Assembly: GCA_963699055.1 (NCBI GenBank)
Contig: CAVOTA010000001.1
Span: forward strand, 248,001-312,000
Origin: Bog-756 sp963699055
GTDB taxonomy: Bacteria > Actinomycetota > Acidimicrobiia > Acidimicrobiales > RAAP-2
DNA length: 64,000 bases
Reading direction: 5' to 3'
Positions 24,916 through 33,479 of the stretch are shown here, in pieces. Positions within the stretch are counted from its first letter, which is position 1, and each line of letters begins with the position of its first letter. The position numbers were made by a program, and so were the translations under genes. Under the pieces are notes generated by a model. It was not told the origin of the DNA. It ran no database searches and was given only the letters and a program-made list of their open reading frames with translations.

Positions 24916-27153
24916 TCAGCCCGCCGTGGCTGCGTCGTACAGCTGGGCCTCCTGGGCGGCGGACATCTGGTACTGGTAGAGCGTGAAGTCGTCGAGGGAG
25001 CCGCCGAAGGCGAAACTCGACGGCTCGTTCGGCCACCCGTTGAGGTTGTCGTACCCGACCCTCCAGTACCCGATGAACTGCTGGGCCTGGGTGTTGGAGT
25101 TGGTGCCCACCAGGTTGCCGTCCACGTAGAGCGCCATCCCGGCCGGACCGATCGTGGCGATCGCCAGGTGCCACTGGCCGTCGTTGTAGGAGCCGGGGCT
25201 GGTCACCAGCTGGGCCGACCCGGTCCACGCGCCCCACTCGAGCTGGCCCGAGTCGGTCATGTAGAGGTGCCGGTCGTAGTTGCTGCTCAGGCCGTACTCC
25301 TGGTTGCCGAAACCGAAGATCATGCCGCCCGAGGTCGTGGTCGTCTTGAACCAGATGCCGGCCGAGAAGGTCTCGGGGTCGGGCGTGCTGACCCGGGTGG
25401 TCACGTACCCGGAGTTTCCGTCCAGGGTGATCGAGGTGTTGGGATCGCCGGCCACGGCGCCGGGCGAACCGAAGGTGACGCCACCCTCGTAGAGTCCGCC
25501 CGAGGTCCGGTAGGTGGAGTCGAGGGCGCCCGCCGCGGGGGACGTCTCGCCGAAGCGCCACCAGGAGATCGGGCCGGAGGCCTTCACCGCGCCCGACCAC
25601 GAGGTCGGGGCGGCTCCGCCCACGCTGACCGTGTTCGACGGCCGGGAGGTGACCTGGTTCACGCCGTCGCTCACGATGACGGTGTACGAGTGGTTTCCGA
25701 CCGGGACGTCGGTGTCGGTGAGCGTCACCACGGGGAGGTCCCAGAAGCGCGAGGACTCGGACACGCTGTCCACGACGGTCTTCTTGTCACGCACCAGGGT
25801 GTAGGTCAGCGTGCCCACGTCGAGGCTGGTGGAGGTCTGCTGCTCGACGGTCACCGAGTTGTCGGGATTGGCCTGGGCCGTGGGCGGCGTCGGCGTCGTG
25901 GGCGGTGGGCCGTTCCCCCCCGGGCTGAACATCACGAAACCCTGCTGCCAGAGGCCGTTCACCTTGGTGAAGTCGCCGACGAGGAAGAGCTGGCTGCCGT
26001 CGGTGGTCGACGCTGCCGGTCCCGTCGCCTCGTTGCCGGACGCGTTGTCGTTCGGGAACCAGTTGAGCATGGTGCCGGACGTGGCGTCGTAGGCGGTCAG
26101 GTCGTGGTGGGTGGTCAGGCTCGGGAAGCCCCCGGGCACGCCCGAGCAGTCATGGGCGTGGGATCCGACGAAGAGGGTGTTCCCGATGAGGGCCACGGCG
26201 TGGGTGTCACCCTGGCAGTAGTTGGCCCAGATGATGGCGCCGGTGTACCAGTTGAGCTCGGCCGTGCCGTCGAACTCGTAGTAGCCCTGGCTGCCGCCGT
26301 AGTCGACGCCACCGATGTAGAGACCGTTGGCGTTCCCGGTCATGTGCCAGACCTGGAAGAGCGGACTCATGTAGGGCCCGGCCCCCCATGCGGCTACGAG
26401 CGCTCCCGTGACGGGGTCGACGGCGATCAGCGATCGGTGCGTCATACCGTCAGCAGTCCCGTAGTTCCCGCCGACGATGGCTTCGGTGCCATCGGGGGAG
26501 AGCAGGATGACGTGGACGGGACCGTTGAAGGTGGGTGCCCAGGGGAGCAGCTTCCCGTTGCTGTCGACCTCGGCCGCATTGCCGCGTGTCGTGCCGTCGA
26601 CCACGGAGAACTGACCGCCGAGGTACACCGCGCCGGACGCCGTCGCCGTCACGCCGAACACGGTGCTGATGGCGGGCATGGTCGGCGCCCAGGGCAGCAG
26701 CGCCCCGGTCTGGGCGTTGACGGCGGCGACGTCCGTGCGGGCCACGCCGTCGACGGCCGTGAACCGGCCGCCGAAGTAGAGGGTCGAGCCGTCGGACGAC
26801 AGGGAGATGGAGTACACGGTCGCCGCCACCGAGCTGGAGGAGGTGACCGAGGCGCTGAACCCGCTGATCGGCACGCCGGTCGTCGAATTGAACGCGGTCA
26901 GGTGCAGGGCCGGGACCTCGCCGACGCCCGGTGCGTTGCCGGGGGGCCGGATGGCCGTGAAGTCACCGCCCACGTAGACGACACCGTCGCCGTAGGCCAC
27001 GGCACGCCCCGGGGCGTTGGTCTGCCACGACGTCTCGGCGTTGGCGTTGAGGAGTCCCGGGTCGATGGCGCCGGCCTTGGTCGCACTGACCGCCAGCGTG
27101 CACGTGCCCGCCAGGACCGTGACCACCAAACCCATTCGTGCAATCCGCTTCAT
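24916..27153 (-). CDS. Large secreted propeller / FN3-like / LamG protein
   Basis: This 745-residue protein has a signal peptide (MGLVVTVLAGTCTLAVSA), then about 400 residues of propeller repeats such as VVYVGGDFTAIRP, LYFGGRFTAVDGVART and AVYLGGQFSVVDG (delta-60-like). A Pro/Thr linker at about residue 415 leads to a fibronectin-III-like segment. A C-terminal concanavalin/LamG-type jelly roll (about 530-735) contains SWWRFGE, DGQWHLAIATIGPAGMALYVDG and LDDFTLYQYQMSAAQEAQLY. LamG folds commonly bind glycans. ATG 27153 follows AGGGGCAG. It is probably a surface or matrix adhesin (inference). Confidence 0.82.
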   Translation of the reverse strand: MKRIARMGLVVTVLAGTCTLAVSATKAGAIDPGLLNANAETSWQTNAPGRAVAYGDGVVYVGGDFTAIRPPGNAPGVGEVPALHLTAFNSTTGVPISGFSASVTSSSSVAATVYSISLSSDGSTLYFGGRFTAVDGVARTDVAAVNAQTGALLPWAPTMPAISTVFGVTATASGAVYLGGQFSVVDGTTRGNAAEVDSNGKLLPWAPTFNGPVHVILLSPDGTEAIVGGNYGTADGMTHRSLIAVDPVTGALVAAWGAGPYMSPLFQVWHMTGNANGLYIGGVDYGGSQGYYEFDGTAELNWYTGAIIWANYCQGDTHAVALIGNTLFVGSHAHDCSGVPGGFPSLTTHHDLTAYDATSGTMLNWFPNDNASGNEATGPAASTTDGSQLFLVGDFTKVNGLWQQGFVMFSPGGNGPPPTTPTPPTAQANPDNSVTVEQQTSTSLDVGTLTYTLVRDKKTVVDSVSESSRFWDLPVVTLTDTDVPVGNHSYTVIVSDGVNQVTSRPSNTVSVGGAAPTSWSGAVKASGPISWWRFGETSPAAGALDSTYRTSGGLYEGGVTFGSPGAVAGDPNTSITLDGNSGYVTTRVSTPDPETFSAGIWFKTTTTSGGMIFGFGNQEYGLSSNYDRHLYMTDSGQLEWGAWTGSAQLVTSPGSYNDGQWHLAIATIGPAGMALYVDGNLVGTNSNTQAQQFIGYWRVGYDNLNGWPNEPSSFAFGGSLDDFTLYQYQMSAAQEAQLYDAATAG

Positions 27154-27483
27154 GTCTGCCCCTGTCCAGGTTGGATTTCAGGGTCATGTTACGGAGGCTC
27201 CGGGCCGGAATACCATCGCCTCACCGTTTTGCACCTGACTTACTGCTCCCTGCGTCCGGGCCGTCACGGCCCGTGTTCAATGTGACGGCACGGTGACAAT
27301 TGCGGAGGTCGGGGCGGGTGGTGACGGGTCACGGACCCGTCGTCCACACGTCAGGCGGGACCCGCCCGGGGGAACCGAACGACGGCCGGCGCCCGGCGGC
27401 CGACCGGTCGGTGCGGGCGAGATGAACCGGGGGGGGCGGTGCGGTCAGACGGACGGGAGACGGGGGCCGGGATCCGACCCGTG
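27154..27483. other. Intergenic region with a short hairpin
   Basis: This 330-bp gap lies between two minus-strand genes. At 27257-27273 a 7-bp stem (CGGGCCG / CGGCCCG) with a 3-nt loop lies upstream of the LamG protein gene. The promoter for that gene should be here; no clear boxes were resolved. Confidence 0.4.
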
Positions 27484-28536
27484 TCAGGCGGGGGAGGGGT
27501 CCCCGGTGTCCTCGTAACCGGAGGTCCGGTCCGCCAGGTAGACCTCGTCGACCTGGGTCAGCTCCGTCGGCTCGCCCACGCTGTCGTCGTACTCGACCCG
27601 TCCGGAGGCGTCGCCCCAGACCACCACCGTGTCGCCGGTGTTCAGCTGGGTCACGTCGTCGTAGACGGAGATCTGGACGAGTACGACGCTGGACGGGGCA
27701 CCCGGGTCGCTCACGTACATGGCGGTGGCCCCGCCGGAGCTGTCCAGGGCGAAGCGGGCGATGACGCCGGTGAAGACGACGGACCTGCCGGCGGTGGCGG
27801 CCGGATCGGCGGCCAACGAGCCGACGGTCGTCGGGACCGTGCCGCTCTCGTACTGGTAGACCACGCCGGACGATGCCTGGGGTGCGGGCGCGGGTGCGGC
27901 GGTCGGGGCCGGCGCCGTCGGTGGAGCGGTCGCCGGAACCGTGGTCGGGCCCGCGGTGGGTGCCGGGGACGCGGTGCCGGCGGGCACGGTGGTGGTGGAC
28001 ACCGCTGACGGGCGGGGCGGGGGCGCCGGTGTGGTGGCCGGCACGGTGGTCGGCGTCGTTCTACGGCTGGCGGCAGACCCACCAGGACCCGGGCCGGAAC
28101 GCAGACCGACGACCATCAGGCCGCCGGCCACGGCCACGGCAGCCACTGCGGCGACGCCGACGGTGCGCAAGGCGCGGTGTCGTCCGACCGACCGCATCCC
28201 GCGGTCGTCGGCCGTCGGTGGCTGCCGGGCCTCGGGCGGGTGCCATCGACCGTCCACCCCGAACCACCAACCGGTGGAGCTGGGGATTCCTCCCGACGGG
28301 AGCCGCGGGGCCGGCCAGGGGCTGACCGACCGGGGGGTGAATTCCGGGATCGGCAGGGGTCGGGCCGTAGTGCGCGTCGGCCCGTGGGCGGCTGCCGCCT
28401 CGGGCTGGGGGAAGCGGGAGGGGTCGAACACCACCCACCAGGCCGGCTCCACCGACGCAGGGCCGAGGGGCCGAATCGCACCCCGGACGGGGGTTCCGAG
28501 GTCGAGTTCGGGCACGGGGACCGGAGTGGGCGTCAC
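27484..28536 (-). CDS. Single-pass membrane protein with extracytoplasmic OB-fold-like domain
   Basis: This 350-residue protein starts at GTG 28534-28536. The cytoplasmic N-terminal half contains tryptophan motifs (EPAWWVVFDPSRFP and STGWWFGVDGRWHPPEA), similar in style to the short WYPDP-type motifs of actinobacterial membrane proteins. One transmembrane helix (VGVAAVAAVAVAGGLMVVG) is followed by an 80-residue Pro/Thr/Ala linker. The C-terminal domain (SVVFTGVIARFAL, AMYVSDPG, GDTVVVWGDASG) looks like a beta-barrel OB fold. The linker suggests it spans the cell wall. Function unknown. Confidence 0.7.
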   Translation of the reverse strand: MTPTPVPVPELDLGTPVRGAIRPLGPASVEPAWWVVFDPSRFPQPEAAAAHGPTRTTARPLPIPEFTPRSVSPWPAPRLPSGGIPSSTGWWFGVDGRWHPPEARQPPTADDRGMRSVGRHRALRTVGVAAVAAVAVAGGLMVVGLRSGPGPGGSAASRRTTPTTVPATTPAPPPRPSAVSTTTVPAGTASPAPTAGPTTVPATAPPTAPAPTAAPAPAPQASSGVVYQYESGTVPTTVGSLAADPAATAGRSVVFTGVIARFALDSSGGATAMYVSDPGAPSSVVLVQISVYDDVTQLNTGDTVVVWGDASGRVEYDDSVGEPTELTQVDEVYLADRTSGYEDTGDPSPA

Positions 28537-28896
28537 CTCACACCGACCTGACTTTCCGGTCGGAGCCGCTGTACCCGCGGCAGGTGCACGTCATGGCGGC
28601 CCGACCGGTATCCGTGCGACTGCTCCGTGACCAACGCGATCCACTCCCTGTCGGAGGATCTCCTCCCACGGGGAAGTATCGACCGCCCCGTCCGCCTGCT
28701 TGAGGATGTCCAGGGTGGCACCTCCCGTGGCCCGTGTGGCGGCACCCCCCGGGGGTGCTGACGGGGGTGCGCGGGGGTGCGCAGGGGTGATGGTGCGGGG
28801 GGCACGGTGCGGCAGGAGGCGGTGCACACGTGAGGTGAGCGACCGGGAGATCGGGGAACAGCCCGGCCGGGCGGCGAGCGGTGGGTGCGGCGACCG
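28537..28896. other. Intergenic region rich in GGGGGTGC motifs
   Basis: No supported gene lies in these 360 bp; several overlapping short frames cross it without a credible start. Around 28742-28780 there is an 8-bp palindrome (GCACCCCC-C-GGGGGTGC) followed by two more direct copies of GGGGGTGC. Confidence 0.4.
28742..28780. repeat. Iterated GGGGGTGC motif
   Basis: GGGGGTGC occurs at 28751, 28763 and 28773, with its complement at 28742. The spacing is 12 and 10 bp. It may be a binding-site cluster or simply a slippage-prone G-rich tract. Confidence 0.35.
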
Positions 28897-29118
28897 TCAG
28901 TAGACGGTCGGCCACGGATCCTGTCCGCCGGACACGAACTGGACGGTGTAGCTGTCGGGCTCGAGGTTCGCCTCCGCGTACGTCCGCGCCTCCGCCTCGT
29001 TGTCGAAGTCCTCGACGATCCGCCGGCCCGCGATCACGATGAACCGGTCGGCGTACTCCTCGACGATGGCGTCCTGGTTGGCGAGGTAGAACTCGAACTG
29101 CTTCTCCAATTCGCTCAC
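28897..29118 (-). CDS. DUF5678-like small protein
   Basis: This 73-residue acidic protein starts at GTG 29116-29118. Its pattern FYLANQDAIVEEYADRFIVI, then DFDNEAEARTYAEANLEP and YTVQFV, matches the DUF5678 layout (an N-terminal helix, a beta hairpin, then a helix and strand ending in a hydrophobic motif). Members are short soluble proteins of unknown role in bacteria and archaea. It is divergent from the SipW/TasA-like operon. No enzymatic motif is visible. Confidence 0.7.
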   Translation of the reverse strand: MSELEKQFEFYLANQDAIVEEYADRFIVIAGRRIVEDFDNEAEARTYAEANLEPDSYTVQFVSGGQDPWPTVY

Positions 29119-29599
29119 GGGTCGAGGGTAGCCCCCCGGTGGACGACGTTCAGGGAGCGTGTCACCGGTCGGCCCCGCCGGGTCAGCGGTACGCCCGGGA
29201 CCTACCGGTCACCGTGTCAGTCGAGCTGCACCTGCAGCCCGAGGACGGGCGACGGCGACTGAGGACGGCCACGGGCGACGGCTGCGCCTTCCTCGACTGA
29301 ACGCTGTTCAGTCCGTCCGACCGCGGTCGGCCCGGCTCGGCGTCCGCTGATCCGCGGCCGGCACCCCGGCACCCTGCGGGCCGTTCGTGCACGCCGCGGG
29401 CAGGGGCGGCACCACCATGCCGGCGGATGGAGGCCCGTTTGGGACGCCTGTACACATGTCAGGAGAGCCCTTCGTGCAACCGTGATTGCGCAAGCCCGGT
29501 TGCGGATCGCTGACCTGGACCCTTGTCGATCTGGCCGTGCGACCAGGAATTTCGTGCATTTCGCTAAAGCTGCCCCGGGGTGTGTCCGAAAGACTCCAA
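29119..29599. other. Divergent regulatory region upstream of the SipW operon
   Basis: These 480 bp separate the DUF5678 gene (minus) from the SipW-like gene (plus). They carry the palindrome at 29296-29312 and a lower-GC stretch near 29540-29600, just before the chosen signal-peptidase start. Confidence 0.5.
29296..29312. promoter_or_regulatory. Operator-like palindrome ACTGAAC-GCT-GTTCAGT
   Basis: A perfect 7-bp inverted repeat with a 3-bp spacer lies between the DUF5678 gene and the SipW operon. TGAAC-N3-GTTCA sites are typical of TetR-family dimers. The regulator is not identified; TetR-like genes occur at 40066 and 60819, but each is far away. Confidence 0.45.
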
Positions 29600-30202
29600 G
29601 TGCAACCCCAGGCGCAGCAGTCAAGCAACCCGCCGGCACGGACCGAGCGGATCCGGGCCCGCCAGGCCCGCCGGCGTGCGCTGCACGGCGTGCGCATCGC
29701 CGCCGCCGTGGTCGCCGTCCTGCTGAGCGCAGCGTTGGCGGTCGCCGTGGTGACCTTCCACATCGGCGTGCGCCCGGTGCTCACGGGCAGCATGCGCCCC
29801 GACTACGGGCCCGGAGCCGTCATCTTCACCCGCCAGGTCCCGACGTCCACGCTCAAGCCCGGCATGATCGTCCTGATCATCCCCCCGGGCGAGAGCGTCC
29901 CGTATGCGCACCGCATCGCCACGGTGACCGGTACGGCGAACGCCCCGGTGATCACGACCAAGGGTGACGCCAACAAGGCCGTCGACCCCTGGCACGCCAA
30001 GATCACCGCTCCCAGCGTGAGCGTCGTCATCGGATCGCTGCCGGGGATCGGGCGGCTGCTCGTCGGGATCCGGGGTGCGGGTCAGATCCTGCTCGCCCTC
30101 CTCGGCGGCATCCTCGTCACCTGGGCCGGCACCCGGTGGCTCTTCGGCTCCTCGTCCTCGTCCCGTCCGGCCGGTCGCCGGGCGACCGCAGGAGGAGCCT
30201 GA
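29600..30202 (+). CDS. SipW-like (ER/archaeal-type) signal peptidase I
   Basis: This 200-residue membrane protein has TM1 (RIAAAVVAVLLSAALAVAVV) followed by the catalytic Ser in VLTGSMRPDYGPGAVIF (Ser64), then AHRI with His104 in place of the bacterial general-base Lys, and TKGDANKAVDPW with conserved Asp. Ser-His-Asp chemistry defines the SipW/Sec11 type. A second TM segment lies near the C-terminus (ILLALLGGILVTWAGTRWLFG). GTG 29600 was chosen because GAAAGA precedes it; GTG 29582 is possible. The two genes that follow encode TasA/camelysin-like substrates, the usual SipW partners. Confidence 0.85.
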   Translation: MQPQAQQSSNPPARTERIRARQARRRALHGVRIAAAVVAVLLSAALAVAVVTFHIGVRPVLTGSMRPDYGPGAVIFTRQVPTSTLKPGMIVLIIPPGESVPYAHRIATVTGTANAPVITTKGDANKAVDPWHAKITAPSVSVVIGSLPGIGRLLVGIRGAGQILLALLGGILVTWAGTRWLFGSSSSSRPAGRRATAGGA

Positions 30203-30285
30203 TCGCCCCCGACCGCACCGTCCCCCGAGTCCGACGCCGGCCACCCGCCGGCATCGGCTCCGGAGCTGCGGTCGGAGGACCCCAG

Positions 30286-30378
30286 ATGTACCGCAGCACC
30301 CGCTGTTCTCACAGCACCCCCGCAGTACCAGCACCAGCAGTCCAAGCAGCACCGCAGATCACATCCATGAATCAATAG
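30286..30378 (+). CDS. 30-residue leader ORF upstream of the TasA-like gene
   Basis: ATG 30286 follows a textbook GGAGG site (7-nt spacing) and opens a 30-codon frame of Ser/Pro/Ala/Gln-rich sequence (begins MYRSTRCSHS) that stops at TAG 30376-30378. The AAGGAG site of the TasA-like gene begins right at that stop, and its GTG lies 12 nt further on. The geometry suggests a leader peptide or translational coupler. It lacks a hydrophobic core, so it is not itself secreted. Confidence 0.5.
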   Translation: MYRSTRCSHSTPAVPAPAVQAAPQITSMNQ

Positions 30379-30390
30379 AAGGAGAATGCA

Positions 30391-31053
30391 GTGTCCAAGC
30401 ATCGCCACACCAGCAAGAAGGAGCGCTCGAACGGCAAGATCGCCGTCGCGGGACTGCTCACCACCTCGGTCGCCCTCCTGGCGTCCGCCGGCGTGTACGC
30501 CGGACTGTCCGCCACCGCCACCGGTGCCGAGAGTGTTACCTCCGGCAGCCTGAACCTGACGCTGACGCCTGACGTCGGTGTCGGCTTCAGCAACTTCACC
30601 GGCAAGATGGCCCCTGGTGACACCGACAACGTCTACGTCAACCTGAACAACACGGGGTCCCTGGCCTCGGCTGCAGGGATGACGCTGGGTGTCGCCGGAA
30701 ATCCGGTCAACGCGCTGACCAGCGGATCGGTCCCCGGTGAAGGCCTCACGGTCTCGGCCACGCAGTGTTCGGTCGCCTGGACGCTCGCCACGGGCGTCTG
30801 CTCGGGCACGACCACGACGATCCTGACCTCGACGCAGGTGAGCAGCCTGGCGACTCCGATCGCCCTGTCGAACATCCCGGCCCTGGTCGCCGCCACCGGA
30901 CAGGTTGCCCACGTCCAGGTGTCGCTCGGCCTCGCCGCCACCGAGACGTCGGTCAACGGCGTCGCTCCGGCCGCGACCGTGCAGGGTCTGTCGACGACGC
31001 TGACCTACACCTTCACCGAGCAGCAGCGCACGGGCGTCGCGACCAACCAGTAG
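30391..31053 (+). CDS. TasA/camelysin-like secreted protein (SipW substrate candidate)
   Basis: This 220-residue protein starts at GTG 30391 after AGAAGGAG. A Lys-rich head (KKERSNGK) and hydrophobic stretch (IAVAGLLTTSVALLASAG) end in VYAGLSATATGAESV, matching SipW-dependent signal peptides. The mature part follows the TasA pattern: SGSLNLTLT, then FTGKMAPGDTDNVYVNLNNTGSLA, a beta-rich immunoglobulin-like fold. Two cysteines bracket SVAWTLATGV. In Bacillus such proteins form matrix fibres; fibre formation here is inference from family and operon. Confidence 0.8.
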   Translation: MSKHRHTSKKERSNGKIAVAGLLTTSVALLASAGVYAGLSATATGAESVTSGSLNLTLTPDVGVGFSNFTGKMAPGDTDNVYVNLNNTGSLASAAGMTLGVAGNPVNALTSGSVPGEGLTVSATQCSVAWTLATGVCSGTTTTILTSTQVSSLATPIALSNIPALVAATGQVAHVQVSLGLAATETSVNGVAPAATVQGLSTTLTYTFTEQQRTGVATNQ

Positions 31054-31066
31054 TCGCTCCTCCCCG

Positions 31067-31609
31067 ATGCAACGCTTCACCCACAGTCGAGCATGTAGGA
31101 CGGCCGCAGTCGCGGCCGTCCTACTGCTCGGTGTGGGGCTCCTCCCCACCATCGCCAGTGCCACGGGCATCGGCGGCCGGTCCACCGGCGCCGAAGCGGT
31201 GACCGTCGGCACGTGGGGTGCCACGGCATCCGTCACGTCGATGTCGTTCAGCACCAATACGGCACAGACCTCCACCGTCACCAATACGGGATCGATCGCA
31301 CTGACCGCCCAGTCCTACTCGGTGACGATCTCCAAGCCGATCATCTTCGCCCCCACGTTCACGGTCTTCCAGTGCGCCGTCGCCTGGGTGTCGGGCTCCT
31401 GCTCCGGTGGTCCGGGCACGCAGATCGGCGGCACGCTCGCCTCCGGCACCACCACCACGGTGACCTCGAGCACCTCGCTCGCTCCGGGAGGCATCGTCTA
31501 CCTCGAGGTGGTACCCGCCGGCGTGCTCTTCTTCACCACGACGGTCACCCTCTCCCCCCAGGTGACATCCCCGGCACAGCTGCGTGCCCCGGTCAAGACC
31601 AACCACTGA
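31067..31609 (+). CDS. Second TasA-like secreted beta protein
   Basis: This 180-residue protein begins 13 bp after the first TasA-like gene. The signal peptide (RTAAVAAVLLLGVGLLPTIASA) is followed by TGAEAVTVGTWGATA, MSFSTNTAQTSTVTNTGSIAL and a paired-Cys block FQCAVAWVSGSCSGGPG that mirrors QCSVAWTLATGVCSG in its neighbour. It lacks the MAPGD turn of the first copy, so it may be a minor or anchoring subunit (compare TapA/TasA pairs; inference). Confidence 0.72.
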   Translation: MQRFTHSRACRTAAVAAVLLLGVGLLPTIASATGIGGRSTGAEAVTVGTWGATASVTSMSFSTNTAQTSTVTNTGSIALTAQSYSVTISKPIIFAPTFTVFQCAVAWVSGSCSGGPGTQIGGTLASGTTTTVTSSTSLAPGGIVYLEVVPAGVLFFTTTVTLSPQVTSPAQLRAPVKTNH

Positions 31610-31748
31610 GGCGGACCGGCGGCCCTCCGTCGTCGGTGGCCGTGGGCTGGCTGCCGCCTCCGTCACCGGCCCGTGCGGTGACACCCGTCCCGACCTAGTC
31701 TGGCGCTGTCGGGGCGCGGGACCCGACCCGAATCTGCCGGAGGGCGCA

Positions 31749-33248
31749 GTGCGCGATCGACACGGACGGGACTGGCTGCGGTCGGTGGTGACCTCGGGAC
31801 TGACCGTCGTCTGCGGCGTCCTGCTCGCCCTGGCGTCCAGCGCCGGGGTGACCGTCGGCGCCGCGCCAGGTGTCGTCGCCCAGGGCGACGGGACGGCGCC
31901 ATGGACGATGTTCGCGTTCGGGTTGACCCACAGCTCGGACAACACCGCCGCCACGACGGTGACGCCATCGGACGCCGCGGGGCTCACTCCCACCTGGAGC
32001 TTCGTGACACCGACCCCGGCGGCCGGCCGGCCGCCGGTCGGGTTCGACGGCTCGCCGGTCGTCGACGACGGCCTCGTGGTCATCGGGTCGAACACGGGCT
32101 TCCTGTACGCGCTCCACGAGGACACCGGCACGGTGGCGTGGTCGCTCGACACCGGATACCTGCCCAAGGGCACCTGTGCCAAGCACGGGATCGAGGACAC
32201 GGCCACGGTGGCCTCCGACCCGACCTCGGGCTTGCCGACGGTCTACGTGGCCTCGGGCATGGGGGTCCTTTGGGCGGTCGACCTGGCGTCGGGCGCCGTC
32301 GTCTGGCGGTCCGACATCGTGCCGCAACCGGCTGCACCCGGTGCGTTCGTCTGGGGTTCGCCGACGGTCACGGGGGGCCGCGTCTACATCGGGTTGTCGT
32401 CGGAGTGCGACGACCCGCTGGTACGCGGTGGGCTGTCGTCGTTCGACCAGGCATCGGGAGCGCACCTCGCCACGTTCTGGACGGTTCCCACGGGCTCGGT
32501 GGGAGGGTCGGTGTGGACGACGCCCGCCGTGTCAGCGGCGGGGGTGTTCGTCACGACGGGGAACGGCAACGAGAAGGAGCCGACCACCCAGGGGCTGTCG
32601 AACTCGATCATCCGCCTGAACCCAACGACGCTCGAGCCCGTCGCCCACTGGACGGTACCGGGGATCGCCACGGTCGACGACGACTTCGGGAGCTCGCCGA
32701 CGCTGTTCACCGCCAAGATCGGGGGCAAGGCCACGCCGATGGTGGGGGCCTGCAACAAGGACGGCGTCTACTACGCGTGGAAGCAGGCGTCCCTCGGCAC
32801 CGGACCGGTCTGGAGCGATGTCCTCGGAGTGGGCGCCACCGACAGTCAGGCGTGCATCGCCACCGCGGCGTGGAACGGCGCCCACCTGCTGATCACCGCC
32901 GATGAGTCGACCGTCGACGGGGTGACCTACCCGGCGGTGTCCCGGTCGCTCGACCCGGCAACGGGCGCCGTGGTGTGGCAGACCGGCCTGGCCGACGGCC
33001 CGGTCATGGGCAACTCATCCGTCGACGGTGCCGATGTCCTGGCCGCCGGCACCTACTCGTTCGCCTCGCCGACGACGACCAACGACCTCTCCCTCGTCGA
33101 CACTCGGACGGGTGGCGTACTCGCCACGTACGCGCTTCCGGCGCCCACCGGGGGCGCCCCGGTGTGGGCGGACGGCCTGCTCCTCGTCGCCAGTGGTGAC
33201 GGGGTGGTGCGCGCCTTCTCCCCGAGCACCGTGTCGGTACGGCGGTAG
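31749..33248 (+). CDS. Secreted PQQ-type beta-propeller protein (paralogue 3)
   Basis: This 499-residue protein starts at GTG 31749, five bases after GGAGGG. A signal sequence (SVVTSGLTVVCGVLLALASSAG) precedes a single propeller. Shared family blocks are FGLTHSSDNTAATT, SSECDDPLVRGGL, GACNKDGVYYAWKQ and GGSVWTTPAV. It follows the TasA-like pair by 140 bp on the same strand and may belong to the same transcription unit. The C-terminus lacks the IPT domains of paralogue 1. Function unknown. Confidence 0.82.
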   Translation: MRDRHGRDWLRSVVTSGLTVVCGVLLALASSAGVTVGAAPGVVAQGDGTAPWTMFAFGLTHSSDNTAATTVTPSDAAGLTPTWSFVTPTPAAGRPPVGFDGSPVVDDGLVVIGSNTGFLYALHEDTGTVAWSLDTGYLPKGTCAKHGIEDTATVASDPTSGLPTVYVASGMGVLWAVDLASGAVVWRSDIVPQPAAPGAFVWGSPTVTGGRVYIGLSSECDDPLVRGGLSSFDQASGAHLATFWTVPTGSVGGSVWTTPAVSAAGVFVTTGNGNEKEPTTQGLSNSIIRLNPTTLEPVAHWTVPGIATVDDDFGSSPTLFTAKIGGKATPMVGACNKDGVYYAWKQASLGTGPVWSDVLGVGATDSQACIATAAWNGAHLLITADESTVDGVTYPAVSRSLDPATGAVVWQTGLADGPVMGNSSVDGADVLAAGTYSFASPTTTNDLSLVDTRTGGVLATYALPAPTGGAPVWADGLLLVASGDGVVRAFSPSTVSVRR

Positions 33249-33479
33249 TCGACCGACTGCGCGCCGACGTCCACCGGCCGTCCACGGTCCGAACGTCCAG
33301 GGGTCCGTGGTGCTGCCCGCCGGACAGCTCGACGTGCCTACCTCCCGGACCTCCCTGCGGTCGGAGATCGACGATTCCCGTGGTGGGAGGTCGCCCACCA
33401 CCTCGGCACCTGGGCGGGCGCCCACCACGTCGTCCAGTGGGCCGGCGCCCATCAGGTCGACCCACAGGAGGAGATGGAC

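Noticed and set aside
24868..27285. 805-codon plus-strand frame opposite the LamG protein
   Set aside because: It is antisense to a gene with clear signal peptide, propeller and LamG motifs, and its own composition is Gly/Arg/Val-rich without domains.
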